The notes: generated by a model from the letters alone, not told the origin. A stretch of DNA of 13,563 bases from an uncultured Dialister sp. (GCF_900765565.1 NZ_CAAFRZ010000081.1:1-13563), one strand, 5' to 3'; positions 1-7,038 are shown, numbered from the stretch's first letter. Numbers and translations: made by a program.

Positions 1-92
1 AGCCGCTAGAAGCTAGCAGCCCCGTGTGAGTGACTCTACACGCAAGCATACTAACCGCCAAGCCCTGACAGCTCGATAAACTGAAATATTCC
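1..92 (+). repeat. Intergenic palindromic repeat, copy A (right arm only)
   Basis: This is the right arm of the repeat family also found at 1063-1324, 7537-7785, 10588-10850 and 13353-13563. It has the CTAG-rich segment (GCTAGAAGCTAGCAGCC), then GTGAGTGACTCTACACGCAAGC, then AACCGCCAA and the terminal CAGCTCGATAAACTGAAATATTCC. The left part lies outside the window. The arm order matches copies B and D (forward). No coding capacity is seen. Confidence 0.85.
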
Positions 93-98
93 CACATC

Positions 99-133
99 AA
101 AAGACGGTACCCTTTTCCGGAGCGCCGCCTTTT
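99..133 (-). terminator. Intrinsic terminator of the radical SAM gene
   Basis: Read on the minus strand, AAAAGGCGG pairs with CCGTCTTTT (nine pairs, one G-U wobble) across a 17-nt loop, followed by a T run. It starts 8 bases beyond the stop codon of the gene at 141-1046 and lies between that gene and repeat copy A. Confidence 0.65.
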
Positions 134-140
134 GCCTTGC

Positions 141-1046
141 TTATTTCTTTAATACCCCCGTACCGTCAAAGGCGGGGATGAACATTTTATCGGAACTGGC
201 CTTCTGCTGCACATAGCCCTCATCAATGCCGAGGGCTTCCATATAGCTTTCGCATTCCTCATATTCCTCGTCCGTAATGGTCCTGTTGATTTCCGGGAAT
301 TCCGATGCCCTTCCGCAGGGCACATACTGCCGCATGAGGCTGAACAGTACTTCACCCGGTGCAAAGGTCTCCGCTATATACTTCAGGACGCCCTTCGTGT
401 TCTCCACCTGTCCCGGGAGAATCAGGTGCCGGATGAGCACCCCTTTCCGGAGGATCCCGTTTCCATCCAGTTCATAGGGCCCTGTCTGCCGGACCATCTG
501 CTCTATGGCGGCCGTGGCTTTTTCGAAATAGTCCGGTGCATCGCTGTACCGGGCCGCCGCATGGCTGTCGCTGTACTTCAGGTCCGGCAGCCAGCACTGC
601 ACCTTTTTCCTGAGAAACGCCACGGTGTGGACGCTCTCATAGCCGCCGCAGTTATAGACCACCGGCACCGGCAATGGCTCCCGAAGGCTCTGGAATATGG
701 CATGGGTATACTGGGTAGGGGTGACCAGGTCAATATTATGGGCTCCCTGGGCGATGAGCTCGAAATAAATTTCCCGAAGCCGTTCCACCGATACTTCGAT
801 GCCCTTCTGCATTTCGGAAATCTCATAGTTCTGGCAATATACGCAGGACAGGTTGCAGCCCGCAAAAAAGACGGTGCCTGCGCCCCGGGTGCCGGCAATG
901 CAGGGCTCTTCCCAGTGATGGAGAGCGGCCCTGGCAATCACAGGAAGCATGCCGCAGCGGCAGTATCCTGTACTTCCTTTATCTTTGATAGAAATCTTTC
1001 TTTCCACTTTACATGCCCTGGGGCAAATATTGCATATGGTCATCAT
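141..1046 (-). CDS. Radical SAM protein, PflA/PflX-like (COG1313 type)
   Basis: The 301-residue protein has the radical SAM cluster motif C64-x3-C68-x2-C71 (GCNLSCVYCQNYEIS), which in this superfamily binds a 4Fe-4S cluster that cleaves S-adenosylmethionine. A second cysteine group at the N-terminus (C5, C8, C12, then C29 and C31) and the sequence around the SAM motif resemble the COG1313 proteins, often annotated as pyruvate formate-lyase activating enzyme homologues (PflX). Their substrate is not established, and no glycyl radical enzyme partner lies in the window. Because the N-terminal CxxCxxxC begins at residue 5, the start must be at or very near 1046. ATG codons occur at 1046 and 1043. 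An extended -10 box lies only about 8 bases upstream of the start. The gene stands alone, with a terminator at 99-133 and a repeat on each side. Confidence 0.85.
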   Translation of the reverse strand: MMTICNICPRACKVERKISIKDKGSTGYCRCGMLPVIARAALHHWEEPCIAGTRGAGTVFFAGCNLSCVYCQNYEISEMQKGIEVSVERLREIYFELIAQGAHNIDLVTPTQYTHAIFQSLREPLPVPVVYNCGGYESVHTVAFLRKKVQCWLPDLKYSDSHAAARYSDAPDYFEKATAAIEQMVRQTGPYELDGNGILRKGVLIRHLILPGQVENTKGVLKYIAETFAPGEVLFSLMRQYVPCGRASEFPEINRTITDEEYEECESYMEALGIDEGYVQQKASSDKMFIPAFDGTGVLKK

Positions 1047-1054
1047 TTTTCCTC

Positions 1055-1063
1055 ATTATATCA
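1055..1063 (-). promoter_or_regulatory. Extended -10 promoter of the radical SAM gene
   Basis: On the minus strand the sequence TGATATAAT (TGN plus TATAAT) ends at 1055. Initiation about seven bases downstream would fall near 1048, only two to five bases before the ATG codons at 1046 and 1043, so the transcript would be almost leaderless. No convincing -35 box is seen. The box abuts the outer end of repeat copy B. The only Shine-Dalgarno-like sequence (GAGG) would lie upstream of that start site. Confidence 0.45.
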
Positions 1064-1324
1064 AATTGCGGTTTGTAGAGCTGTTGAGGGGGGCTGATGG
1101 ATAGAGTCATTCGCGCGGGGGCTTCTAGCTGCTAGCGGCTAGCAACTAGGAAAGCTCTACAGCCTACGGCACGAATGACTGACGGAAATAACGGAAAGAA
1201 CGCGCCGCAGGCGGATCAGCCTTCCTAACAGCTAGCCGCTAGAAGCCAGCAGCCCCATGTGAGTGACTCTACACGCAAGCATACTAACCGCCAAACCCAA
1301 CAGCTCGACAAGCTGAAATATTCC
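1063..1324 (+). repeat. Intergenic palindromic repeat, copy B (complete, forward)
   Basis: A complete ~262-bp copy. The left end AAATTGCGGTTTGTAGAGCTG mirrors the right end of copy D. The left arm carries GATAGAGTCATTCG and a CTAG-rich stretch (four CTAG in about 28 bases). The core includes CTACAGCCTACGGCACGAAT and GCGCCGCAGGCGGATCAGCC. The right arm returns through CTAGCCGCTAGAAGCC, GTGAGTGACTCTACACGCAAGC and AACCGCCAA to CTGAAATATTCC. The arms are reverse complements over much of their length, so the element could fold into one long hairpin or cruciform. It sits between the divergent radical SAM and purine permease genes. The rest of the 1047-1503 gap holds the two promoters and a leader hairpin. 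Confidence 0.9.
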
Positions 1325-1405
1325 ATTCCATTGTACCACATAGGGTCCCTTCTATTTCCTCATGAAAGAATGCCATATTTTTATAACCGCCGGAGTCAAA
1401 ATTCA

Positions 1406-1434
1406 TTGATTCAATATTTTAAAAATCATATAAT
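1406..1434 (+). promoter_or_regulatory. Sigma-A type promoter of the purine permease gene
   Basis: TTGATT (1406-1411) and TATAAT (1429-1434) are separated by exactly 17 bases in an AT-rich stretch. Initiation near 1441 gives a leader of about 60 nt before the ATG at 1504. The promoter lies outside repeat copy B. Confidence 0.8.
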
Positions 1435-1452
1435 AATAAGGTAAATAATCAT

Positions 1453-1480
1453 TCTCCGAAAGCCTCTTCGGAGATGCTTT
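1453..1480 (+). promoter_or_regulatory. Leader hairpin upstream of the purine permease
   Basis: TCTCCGAA (1453-1460) and TTCGGAGA (1467-1474) form a perfect 8-bp stem with a 6-nt loop, followed by TGCTTTT. It sits between the promoter and the ribosome binding site at 1490-1496. It could be a weak terminator/attenuator or an mRNA-stabilising stem. I do not recognise a purine riboswitch aptamer: the leader is too short for one. Confidence 0.5.
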
Positions 1481-1503
1481 TCCAATGTGAAAGGAGTTTA
1501 TTC

Positions 1504-2898
1504 ATGGAAAACAATGCAGGTCTTCTGGAAAGGATATTCCACCTTTCCGAGAATAAGACCAACGTGAAGACCGAAATCATGGCGGGGATTACCACCTTCA
1601 TGACCATGGCCTACATCCTGGCCGTAAACCCCAGTATCATGAGCACCACCGGCATGGATAAGGGGGCCGTCCTCACCGCCACCGCCCTGGCCGGTTTTCT
1701 GGGTACCATGTTCATGGCCATTTTTGCAAACTACCCCTTTGCCCTGGCACCGGGGATGGGGCTGAATGCTTTCTTCGCCTTCACCGTGGTGAAGCAGATG
1801 GGCTACTCCTGGGAAATGGCCCTGGCCGCCGTATTCGTAGAAGGGATTATTTTCATCATCCTTTCTTTAACAAATGTACGGGAAGCCATATTCAATGCCA
1901 TTCCCATTAACCTGAAGAAAGCGGTATCCGCCGGTATCGGCCTCTTCATTGCTTTCATCGGACTCGGCGGCGCCCAGATTATCGTTGCCAACCCGGCCAC
2001 CAAGATTTCCCTGTTCTCCTTCAAACAGGCCATGGCTGCCGGCACATTCCATACCACCGGCATTACCGTAGTGCTTGCGATTATCGGTGTCCTTTTCACC
2101 GCCATTCTCATGGTGCGGAAAGTCCGGGGCAATATCCTCTGGGGCATCCTTTTCACCTGGATTCTCGGCGTGATCTGTGAACTGACAGGCCTTTATGTGC
2201 CGGATCCTTCCGTAGGCGCCTTCAGTACACTTCCCAATTTCTCCGGCGGCGTTGCTGCTTTTGAACCGAAGAGCATTGCGCCTATTTTCATGCAGCTCGA
2301 TTTCTCCCAGATTGGCACATTTAACTTCGTAGTCGTCCTCCTGGCATTCCTCTTCGTCGATATCTTTGATACCATCGGCACTCTCATCGGCGTTTCTTCC
2401 AAGGCCAATATGCTGGATGAAAACAATAAGCTCCCCCACATAAAGGGGGCCCTCATGGCTGATGCCGTAGCTACTTCCGTCGGTGCCCTGCTCGGCGTTT
2501 CCACCACCACCACCTACGTAGAAAGTGCCTCCGGCGTTTCTGAAGGCGGCCGCACCGGCCTCACGGCAGTCACCGTGGCCGTGCTCTTCCTCCTTTCCAT
2601 GTTCCTTTCCCCCATTTTCATGGCCATTCCTGCCTTTGCCACAGCACCGGCCCTCATTATCGTAGGGTTCCTCATGTTCACCGCCGTGACAGGCATCGAA
2701 TTCAATGATCCCCGGGAAGCCATTCCCTGCTACTTTGCCATTATCGCCATGCCCTTTGCCTACAGCATTGCCGAAGGCATTTCCTTCGGCACCATCACCT
2801 ATACCCTCATCAACATCCTCACCGGACGAAAAGATAAGGTCAGCATTCTTATGATGGTCCTCACGGTCATCTTTATTCTGAAGTACATATTCCTCTGA
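1504..2898 (+). CDS. NCS2 family purine permease (PbuG/AzgA-like)
   Basis: A 464-residue inner-membrane protein of the nucleobase:cation symporter-2 family, COG2252 branch, whose characterised members take up hypoxanthine, guanine or adenine with protons. Family marks are FALAPGMGLNAFFAF (about residues 79-93), the later DIFDTIGTLIGVSSKANML segment, and STTTTYVESASGVSEGGRTG, with many hydrophobic helices; length is normal. The start at 1504 is chosen over the in-frame ATG at 1474 because AAAGGAG (1490-1496) lies seven bases before it, and the upstream codons fall in the leader hairpin. The gene has its own promoter (1406-1434) and a strong terminator (2910-2943), so it is probably monocistronic. 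The exact purine cannot be read from the sequence. Confidence 0.9.
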   Translation: MENNAGLLERIFHLSENKTNVKTEIMAGITTFMTMAYILAVNPSIMSTTGMDKGAVLTATALAGFLGTMFMAIFANYPFALAPGMGLNAFFAFTVVKQMGYSWEMALAAVFVEGIIFIILSLTNVREAIFNAIPINLKKAVSAGIGLFIAFIGLGGAQIIVANPATKISLFSFKQAMAAGTFHTTGITVVLAIIGVLFTAILMVRKVRGNILWGILFTWILGVICELTGLYVPDPSVGAFSTLPNFSGGVAAFEPKSIAPIFMQLDFSQIGTFNFVVVLLAFLFVDIFDTIGTLIGVSSKANMLDENNKLPHIKGALMADAVATSVGALLGVSTTTTYVESASGVSEGGRTGLTAVTVAVLFLLSMFLSPIFMAIPAFATAPALIIVGFLMFTAVTGIEFNDPREAIPCYFAIIAMPFAYSIAEGISFGTITYTLINILTGRKDKVSILMMVLTVIFILKYIFL

Positions 2899-2909
2899 TT
2901 ACTGTAATG

Positions 2910-2943
2910 AAAAGGGCTGTGAACCTCTTTCACAGCCCTTTTT
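2910..2943 (+). terminator. Strong intrinsic terminator after the purine permease
   Basis: A perfect 14-bp stem (AAAAGGGCTGTGAA with its complement at 2929-2942) with a short loop, then a T run. It begins 12 bases after the stop codon. The A/T flanks are symmetrical, so it could act in both directions. Confidence 0.9.
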
Positions 2944-2985
2944 CATTGCCTGATCTTTCTTTATGACATTAAAGGAGCCCTACCC

Positions 2986-3312
2986 ATGCTTCCCTATCTT
3001 CTCATGTTCTTTGCCATCGGCATGGAACTTTCCGGCACCACTTTCCTCAAAATGTCCCACGGCTTCACGGTGCTGGTCCCTACCATTCTCTGTCTTGGGT
3101 CCTATGGCCTCAGTTTCTTTTCCTTTTCCCGGGCCCTGAATTCCCTGAATCTGGCCCTGGCCTATGCCACCTGGAGCGCCGTAGGAATTCTCGCTACCAC
3201 CTTCATTTCCTGGCATTTCTTTGGAGAGAAATTAACCACCATCGGCATGATTGCGGTGGTCCTCATCATCGTGGGCTGTGTACTCCTGAATCTCTATGGC
3301 GTAGATAAATAA
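2986..3312 (+). CDS. SMR/EmrE-like small membrane transporter
   Basis: A 108-residue protein with four predicted membrane helices, the size and layout of the small multidrug resistance family. The essential acidic residue of the family is present in helix 1 (Glu14, in GMELSGTTFLK). The segment SLNLALAYATWSAVGI matches the conserved helix 2-3 region. Relatives are proton-coupled antiporters for quaternary ammonium compounds, guanidinium or polyamines. A single gene suggests a homodimer, but a second SMR subunit elsewhere cannot be excluded. Ribosome binding site AAAGGAG is at 2971-2977. I see no clear promoter in the ~40 bases after the upstream terminator, so expression may depend on read-through. 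The carboxypeptidase gene follows after 45 bases. Confidence 0.85.
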   Translation: MLPYLLMFFAIGMELSGTTFLKMSHGFTVLVPTILCLGSYGLSFFSFSRALNSLNLALAYATWSAVGILATTFISWHFFGEKLTTIGMIAVVLIIVGCVLLNLYGVDK

Positions 3313-3319
3313 CAGAGGT

Positions 3320-3335
3320 CCCGGCAGCTGCCGGG
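3320..3335 (+). other. GC-rich palindrome between transporter and carboxypeptidase genes
   Basis: CCCGGCAGCTGCCGGG is a perfect 16-bp palindrome, able to form a six-pair stem with a four-base loop. It is followed by ATTTATTCC rather than a clean T run, so it is at best a weak or partial terminator. It sits 13 bases before the ribosome binding site of the next gene. Confidence 0.5.
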
Positions 3336-3357
3336 ATTTATTCCTTTGGAGGCTTAT

Positions 3358-4212
3358 ATGAAACTGAAATTACTTCTATGTACTCTGACGGCCGCCGTCC
3401 TTACCACCATTTCCGTAAAGGCAGCGCCGCCGGAAATTACGGCGGATGCAGCAGTCATTATGGACGAAAAAGACGGAGCTGTCCTCTATGAGAAAAATGG
3501 AAATAAAAAAGAATACCCCGCCAGCATGACAAAAATCATGACCTGTATCCTGTCCATTGAAAAAGGAAATCCCTACAAAACCATCAGTGTCAGCGCCAAT
3601 GCGGCAAATGTGGAATCCACCGCCCTGAATGGCGGGGAATGGATTACCCTGGATAACCTTCGAAACCAGATGATGCTGATTTCCGATAACGGAGCCGCCA
3701 CGGCCATTGCGGAAAACCTGGCCGGCAGCCTTCCTGCCTTTGCGAACGAGATGAATGCAAAGGCAAAGGAAATCGGTATGGACCATACCCATTTCGTCAA
3801 TGCCAACGGCATGCCCGATGAAAATCACTACTCCACTGCCGAAGATATGGCCCGCCTTGCCCGGTATGCCATGGAAAACGGGACCTTCCGCCGCATTGTC
3901 TCCATGAAATATAAACAGATCCACTACGAAAGGCCCCGATATAACTTCCACTGTGAAAATTCCAATGAACTGCTGTATTCCTATCCCGGCGCCACCGGCA
4001 TCAAAACCGGCTACACCCGTGCTGCCGGCGGGTGCCTCGCTGCCTCTGCCATCCGGGATAACCATGAACTCATTGTCATCGTCATGCATTCCCGGGATAC
4101 GGACACCCGCTTCCGGGAAGGTGCAGAGCTTTTGGACTATGGCTTCGAACTGCTGGCAGGAAAGGAAACCGGCAGTCCGATTGTCCCGGGAAAGGCAGCG
4201 AAGAAACACTGA
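3358..4212 (+). CDS. D-alanyl-D-alanine carboxypeptidase (peptidase S11), short form
   Basis: A 284-residue penicillin-binding protein of the S11 family, which trims the terminal D-alanine from peptidoglycan stem peptides in the periplasm. A signal peptide (MKLKLLLCTLTAAVLTTISVKA, residues 1-22) is followed by all three active-site motifs: S56-M-T-K59 with the nucleophilic serine, S109-D-N111, and K216-T-G218. The protein ends soon after the KTG domain. The C-terminal beta-rich domain and membrane-anchoring helix of DacA-type enzymes are absent, so it may be soluble or loosely attached, and it resembles shorter DacF/DacD-like proteins. The start at 3358 is preferred because GGAGG (3348-3352) lies five bases before it. 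An in-frame TTG at 3346 overlaps that site. The gene is convergent with the next one, six bases apart. Confidence 0.9.
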   Translation: MKLKLLLCTLTAAVLTTISVKAAPPEITADAAVIMDEKDGAVLYEKNGNKKEYPASMTKIMTCILSIEKGNPYKTISVSANAANVESTALNGGEWITLDNLRNQMMLISDNGAATAIAENLAGSLPAFANEMNAKAKEIGMDHTHFVNANGMPDENHYSTAEDMARLARYAMENGTFRRIVSMKYKQIHYERPRYNFHCENSNELLYSYPGATGIKTGYTRAAGGCLAASAIRDNHELIVIVMHSRDTDTRFREGAELLDYGFELLAGKETGSPIVPGKAAKKH

Positions 4213-4218
4213 TTTCTA

Positions 4219-4776
4219 TCATTCCAGCAGTACCAGCCCATAGACAGATACCTGCTTCACAGGCCCTTTCAACAGGCGGGCAGAAAATCCATAATCCTTT
4301 GCCAGCGCAAGCACATCGATGCCGCAGGCTTCCATGGAAGGACGGGCAGACTCGGGATGGATACATTTCTTCAGGTTACATATCCGGCAGAGTCCGCAGC
4401 GGCCAGCCTTCAGGGCAAAGGCCTTGTAGTAATTTCTCATCATCCCTGATTTTTCGACTTTCAAAAGCACCATGAGAAGTTCATTGTTCAAAATGCGGTC
4501 AAACTCCTGCCAGTCTTTGATATCCCTGAGGTTCATGGCTTTGGTATACTGCACCAGAAGCCCCGTCCCATACTCATCCAGAAACCGGTTCATAAAAGAG
4601 ATATCCGGTGTATAGGGCGGACAGCAGAGATTGCTGGCATACTGCTCGCAGCCATATTGGCATTTCATCCGGGGCCAGACGCCCCGTTTTATTTTGGCCA
4701 CGTCCACCACTTTCACCGCTGAAGCTCCTGCCTTTCTGGCAATTTCTTCCAGTGCCTGCAAATCTTCCTGGTTCAT
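4219..4776 (-). CDS. DUF2284-like predicted metal-binding protein
   Basis: A 185-residue soluble protein with two cysteine clusters: C39-x3-C43 plus C51-C52-P-P near the N-terminus (YGCEQYASNLCCPPYTP), and C126-x2-C129-x2-C132-x4-C137-x12-C150 near the C-terminus (GRCGLCRICNLKKCIHP). This arrangement matches the DUF2284/COG5423 family of predicted metal-binding or iron-sulfur proteins, whose role is unknown. The second cluster is ferredoxin-like in spacing and suggests a 4Fe-4S centre. The start at 4776 is preferred to in-frame ATGs farther upstream because GGGGGA lies seven bases before it and the upstream codons fall in promoter sequence. Its 3' end meets the carboxypeptidase gene tail to tail. 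Confidence 0.75.
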   Translation of the reverse strand: MNQEDLQALEEIARKAGASAVKVVDVAKIKRGVWPRMKCQYGCEQYASNLCCPPYTPDISFMNRFLDEYGTGLLVQYTKAMNLRDIKDWQEFDRILNNELLMVLLKVEKSGMMRNYYKAFALKAGRCGLCRICNLKKCIHPESARPSMEACGIDVLALAKDYGFSARLLKGPVKQVSVYGLVLLE

Positions 4777-4814
4777 AGAAATCCCCCTTCCTGTCCGATT
4801 TCTACCGGTATTGT

Positions 4815-4844
4815 ACCATACATTGGATATATCCCCCATTGCAA
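4815..4844 (-). promoter_or_regulatory. Possible promoter of the DUF2284-like gene
   Basis: On the minus strand TTGCAA (4844-4839), an 18-base spacer and TATGGT (4820-4815) are arranged as a promoter about 40 bases before the start codon. The -35 box is the same palindromic TTGCAA used by the opposite promoter. The spacer contains the 10-bp palindrome GGATATATCC (4825-4834). Confidence 0.4.
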
Positions 4845-4867
4845 GGGCCAATCCATTCCGCTACAAT
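4839..4867 (+). promoter_or_regulatory. Promoter of the TonB-C-like protein gene
   Basis: TTGCAA (4839-4844) and TACAAT (4862-4867) are separated by exactly 17 bases. Initiation near 4874 gives a ~50-nt AT-rich leader before the ATG at 4923. Confidence 0.65.
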
Positions 4868-4922
4868 AAGTAAATAATAAGGAATTGCAAATATTTTTAT
4901 CATTTTCATGAAAGGAGTTTCC

Positions 4923-5627
4923 ATGAAAAAAATCATTCTTTCCCTGTCCCTGCTGCTGGCCCTGGGAAACCTGTCCATGGCAGCCAGTCTTCCGGAAAAT
5001 GGGGTCTACCTGAATAAAGACGGTACGCCGGTCACTGCGGCGGAAGAGATTCCGCCATCCCTTACTTCTGCTAAAATGCTTCCCCAGACGAAAGACGTCC
5101 ATGATGCCCTTTTAACCCTTCCCCATTCCTCCGCCACGGTTCTCCGAATTACGATCAATGAAGACGGTGCCGTGACCCATGCGGAAGTAGAGCAGAGTTC
5201 CACTTCCCTTATCCTGGACCAGTACGCCGCTTCCTGTGTAGAATCCTGGCGCTTCAAGCCTGCCATGCGGGGAGACCGGGCAGTCATTTCAACAGCAGCT
5301 GTTCCGGTCCGCTTCATTTCAAATATGGTTTCCCAGCCGGCAGCACCGAAAGAGGCTGTGATGAAGGACATGAATGAATCGGTCCACCAGGCCGCCGAGC
5401 GGAACGGCCATCCCCTGATTTCCGTGAAAGCATTCATCAAAGCCGATGGGAAAATGGACGGAAGGCCCACTGCCGTGAAAGAAGAAACCTCCTCCATACC
5501 GGCAGGGGACTACAAGATTCTCGCCGCCTATGCAGAAGACTGTGTCCGTCACTGGACCTTCACCCCCGCCCTGAACCCCGATGGGGAAGCCATCGCTTCT
5601 GAGGCCATTTTCCCGGTACAGCTGTAG
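4923..5627 (+). CDS. Secreted protein with two TonB C-terminal-like domains
   Basis: A 234-residue protein with a signal peptide (MKKIILSLSLLLALGNLSMAA, about residues 1-21). Two related halves follow. Each has a beta-hairpin segment with an acidic/glycine turn (RITINEDGAVTHAEVE and KAFIKADGKMDGRPTAV) and ends in the TonB-C-like signature (C105-VESWRFKPA and C207-VRHWTFTPA). In TonB this domain contacts outer-membrane receptors. Here there is no proline-rich linker and no uncleaved anchor helix, so it is probably a free periplasmic protein rather than an energy transducer. No ExbB or ExbD gene is in the window. The start at 4923 is preferred over the ATG at 4908 because AAAGGAG (4911-4917) is at the right distance. 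It is probably monocistronic, with its own promoter and terminator. Confidence 0.7.
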   Translation: MKKIILSLSLLLALGNLSMAASLPENGVYLNKDGTPVTAAEEIPPSLTSAKMLPQTKDVHDALLTLPHSSATVLRITINEDGAVTHAEVEQSSTSLILDQYAASCVESWRFKPAMRGDRAVISTAAVPVRFISNMVSQPAAPKEAVMKDMNESVHQAAERNGHPLISVKAFIKADGKMDGRPTAVKEETSSIPAGDYKILAAYAEDCVRHWTFTPALNPDGEAIASEAIFPVQL

Positions 5628-5636
5628 CAATCATTA

Positions 5637-5669
5637 AAAAACGCCAACCCCAAAAGGTCCGGCGTTTTT
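5637..5669. terminator. Bidirectional intrinsic terminator
   Basis: AAAAACGCC (5637-5645) pairs perfectly with GGCGTTTTT (5661-5669). The 15-nt loop contains an extra ACC/GGT pairing. It begins nine bases after the stop codon of the TonB-C-like gene. The T runs on both strands let it also stop minus-strand transcripts from the binding-protein gene. In 5670-5889 I see nothing recognisable. Confidence 0.8.
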
Positions 5670-5889
5670 CAAATGCCGGAAAAGGAACCGGCCAGAGGAC
5701 AGCGCAGTTACGGGCAGTGGAGACTACAGACAGTCAGACTTCAGACAGCATAAGTGGTAAAGCCGCAGTCAGTTTTCATAAGGCGACGCTTCCTGATTTG
5801 TGCGCCGCCACCTACCCCCAGCCGCAGGACGTTTCTCCTGAGCCACTTTGCCCGAAGGCATTCCCCATGAGCTGTTTCGCCGTCAGACA

Positions 5890-7038
5890 TTATCCTTCCA
5901 CTGCCTTGTACTGTCCGTTCTCGATTTTGAGAAGTACCAGGTCCACTTCCGGATCCCCGGAATTATTGAAGGTCATGGGGCCTACGGCGCTTTCAAAGTT
6001 TTTGATATTGGCCAGGGCATCCCTGACTTTTTTGGAATCGGTGGTGGTCCCTGCATTTTCCATGGCCTTTGCCGCCAGCTTTCCGGATACATAGGCACAG
6101 GCAGCGAAATTGTCGGGGTCATGGCCGTATTTATCCTTGAAATTCCTGACAAACTCTTTGGTGGCTTCCGAGTTTCTATCCGGAGACCACATGGAAGATA
6201 CATACACATTATCCGCTGCAGGACCTGCAATTTTGACGAGCTCCGGCGATACGAATCCATTATCTCCCAGGACCGGCTGGTTCATACCCATGTCTCTCAT
6301 TTTCTTCAGGATGAGGCCCCCTTCCTGGTAATACCCTGCCACCACCACGGCGTCCGGGTTGGCATGCTGGATTCTGGTCAGCTGGGCCGAAAAATCAGTA
6401 TCCTTATCCGCAAAGGTTTCTGTATCTACGATTTCTACCCCCGCCTCTTCCAGGGATTTTTTGAAGATTTTGTAAGCCGATACCTGGTGCTCATTATTAT
6501 GGGAATAGAGGATTGCCACCTTTTTATATCCGAGGAGGGCCTGGGTTTTCTTCACGGTCTGGGGGATATTTTTAGATTCCGGCACGCAGTTCCGGAACAT
6601 GTAATCTCCCATATCCATAAGCCCTTCCGCCGTGGTAGCTGCCCCGAGAAGAGGAATCTTTGCTTTCTGGAACAGGGGGCCCACTGCCTTATATTCCCCG
6701 GAAATCAGGGGACCGATGACCAGGACCTTCCTGGCGGAAATCATTTTCTGCGCCGCCGCCACAGCCTGCTGTACGCTGCCCTTTGTATCCACCATTTCCA
6801 CTTCCATGTGAATCTTGCCTTCCCGGTTCACTTCTTCCACTGCCAGGTCGAGTCCCTCTTTTTCCGCCAGCCCATAGGAAGCCACGCCGCCGGAAACGCC
6901 ATTGATAAACCCGACTTTTGCCGTTTTTTCTCCCCCTTTGCTTTCTCCCCTGCTCCCACAGCCTGCCAGTCCTGCGCATGCCGCCGTCATCATGAGGCCA
7001 AAGGCCGCCGCTTTCAGAAGGTTCTTCCAGTTTTTCAT
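5890..7038 (-). CDS. Branched-chain amino acid ABC transporter substrate-binding lipoprotein (LivJ/LivK-like)
   Basis: A 382-residue extracytoplasmic solute-binding protein of the Peripla_BP_6/LivJK type. The lipoprotein signal peptide ends in the lipobox L24-A-G-C27, so mature Cys27 would be lipidated. The ligand-binding region (about residues 40-375) shows family features such as GFINGVSGGVASYG near the start and the MISARKVLVIGPLISGEY stretch; length is normal. The start at 7038 is chosen over the ATG two codons upstream because AAAGGAG sits about eight bases before it. The gene is preceded by a T-box leader with an apparent isoleucine specifier, which supports a branched-chain amino acid ligand. 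Permease and ATPase genes (livHMGF) are absent: the gene ends at 5890 with no further minus-strand gene nearby, so this binding protein is an orphan here and must work with a transporter encoded elsewhere. Confidence 0.9.
   Translation of the reverse strand: MKNWKNLLKAAAFGLMMTAACAGLAGCGSRGESKGGEKTAKVGFINGVSGGVASYGLAEKEGLDLAVEEVNREGKIHMEVEMVDTKGSVQQAVAAAQKMISARKVLVIGPLISGEYKAVGPLFQKAKIPLLGAATTAEGLMDMGDYMFRNCVPESKNIPQTVKKTQALLGYKKVAILYSHNNEHQVSAYKIFKKSLEEAGVEIVDTETFADKDTDFSAQLTRIQHANPDAVVVAGYYQEGGLILKKMRDMGMNQPVLGDNGFVSPELVKIAGPAADNVYVSSMWSPDRNSEATKEFVRNFKDKYGHDPDNFAACAYVSGKLAAKAMENAGTTTDSKKVRDALANIKNFESAVGPMTFNNSGDPEVDLVLLKIENGQYKAVEG

Noticed and set aside
1063..1324. CRISPR array
   Set aside because: The repeats are long palindromes scattered between genes, not short repeats with regular unique spacers, and no cas genes are present.
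1063..1324. Insertion sequence
   Set aside because: The element is too short to encode a transposase, contains no convincing frame and shows no clear target duplication. It can at most be a non-autonomous derivative.
1259..1444. Small open frame starting inside repeat copy B
   Set aside because: It begins in the repeat arm, runs through the permease promoter, lacks a ribosome binding site and has no recognisable protein feature.
1441..1503. Purine riboswitch before the purine permease
   Set aside because: The leader is only ~60 nt and lacks the three-way-junction aptamer sequences. Only a simple hairpin is visible.
3376..4209. Minus-strand open frame (277 codons) opposite the carboxypeptidase gene
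   Set aside because: The plus frame has all three S11 active-site motifs. The minus frame is a compositional shadow.
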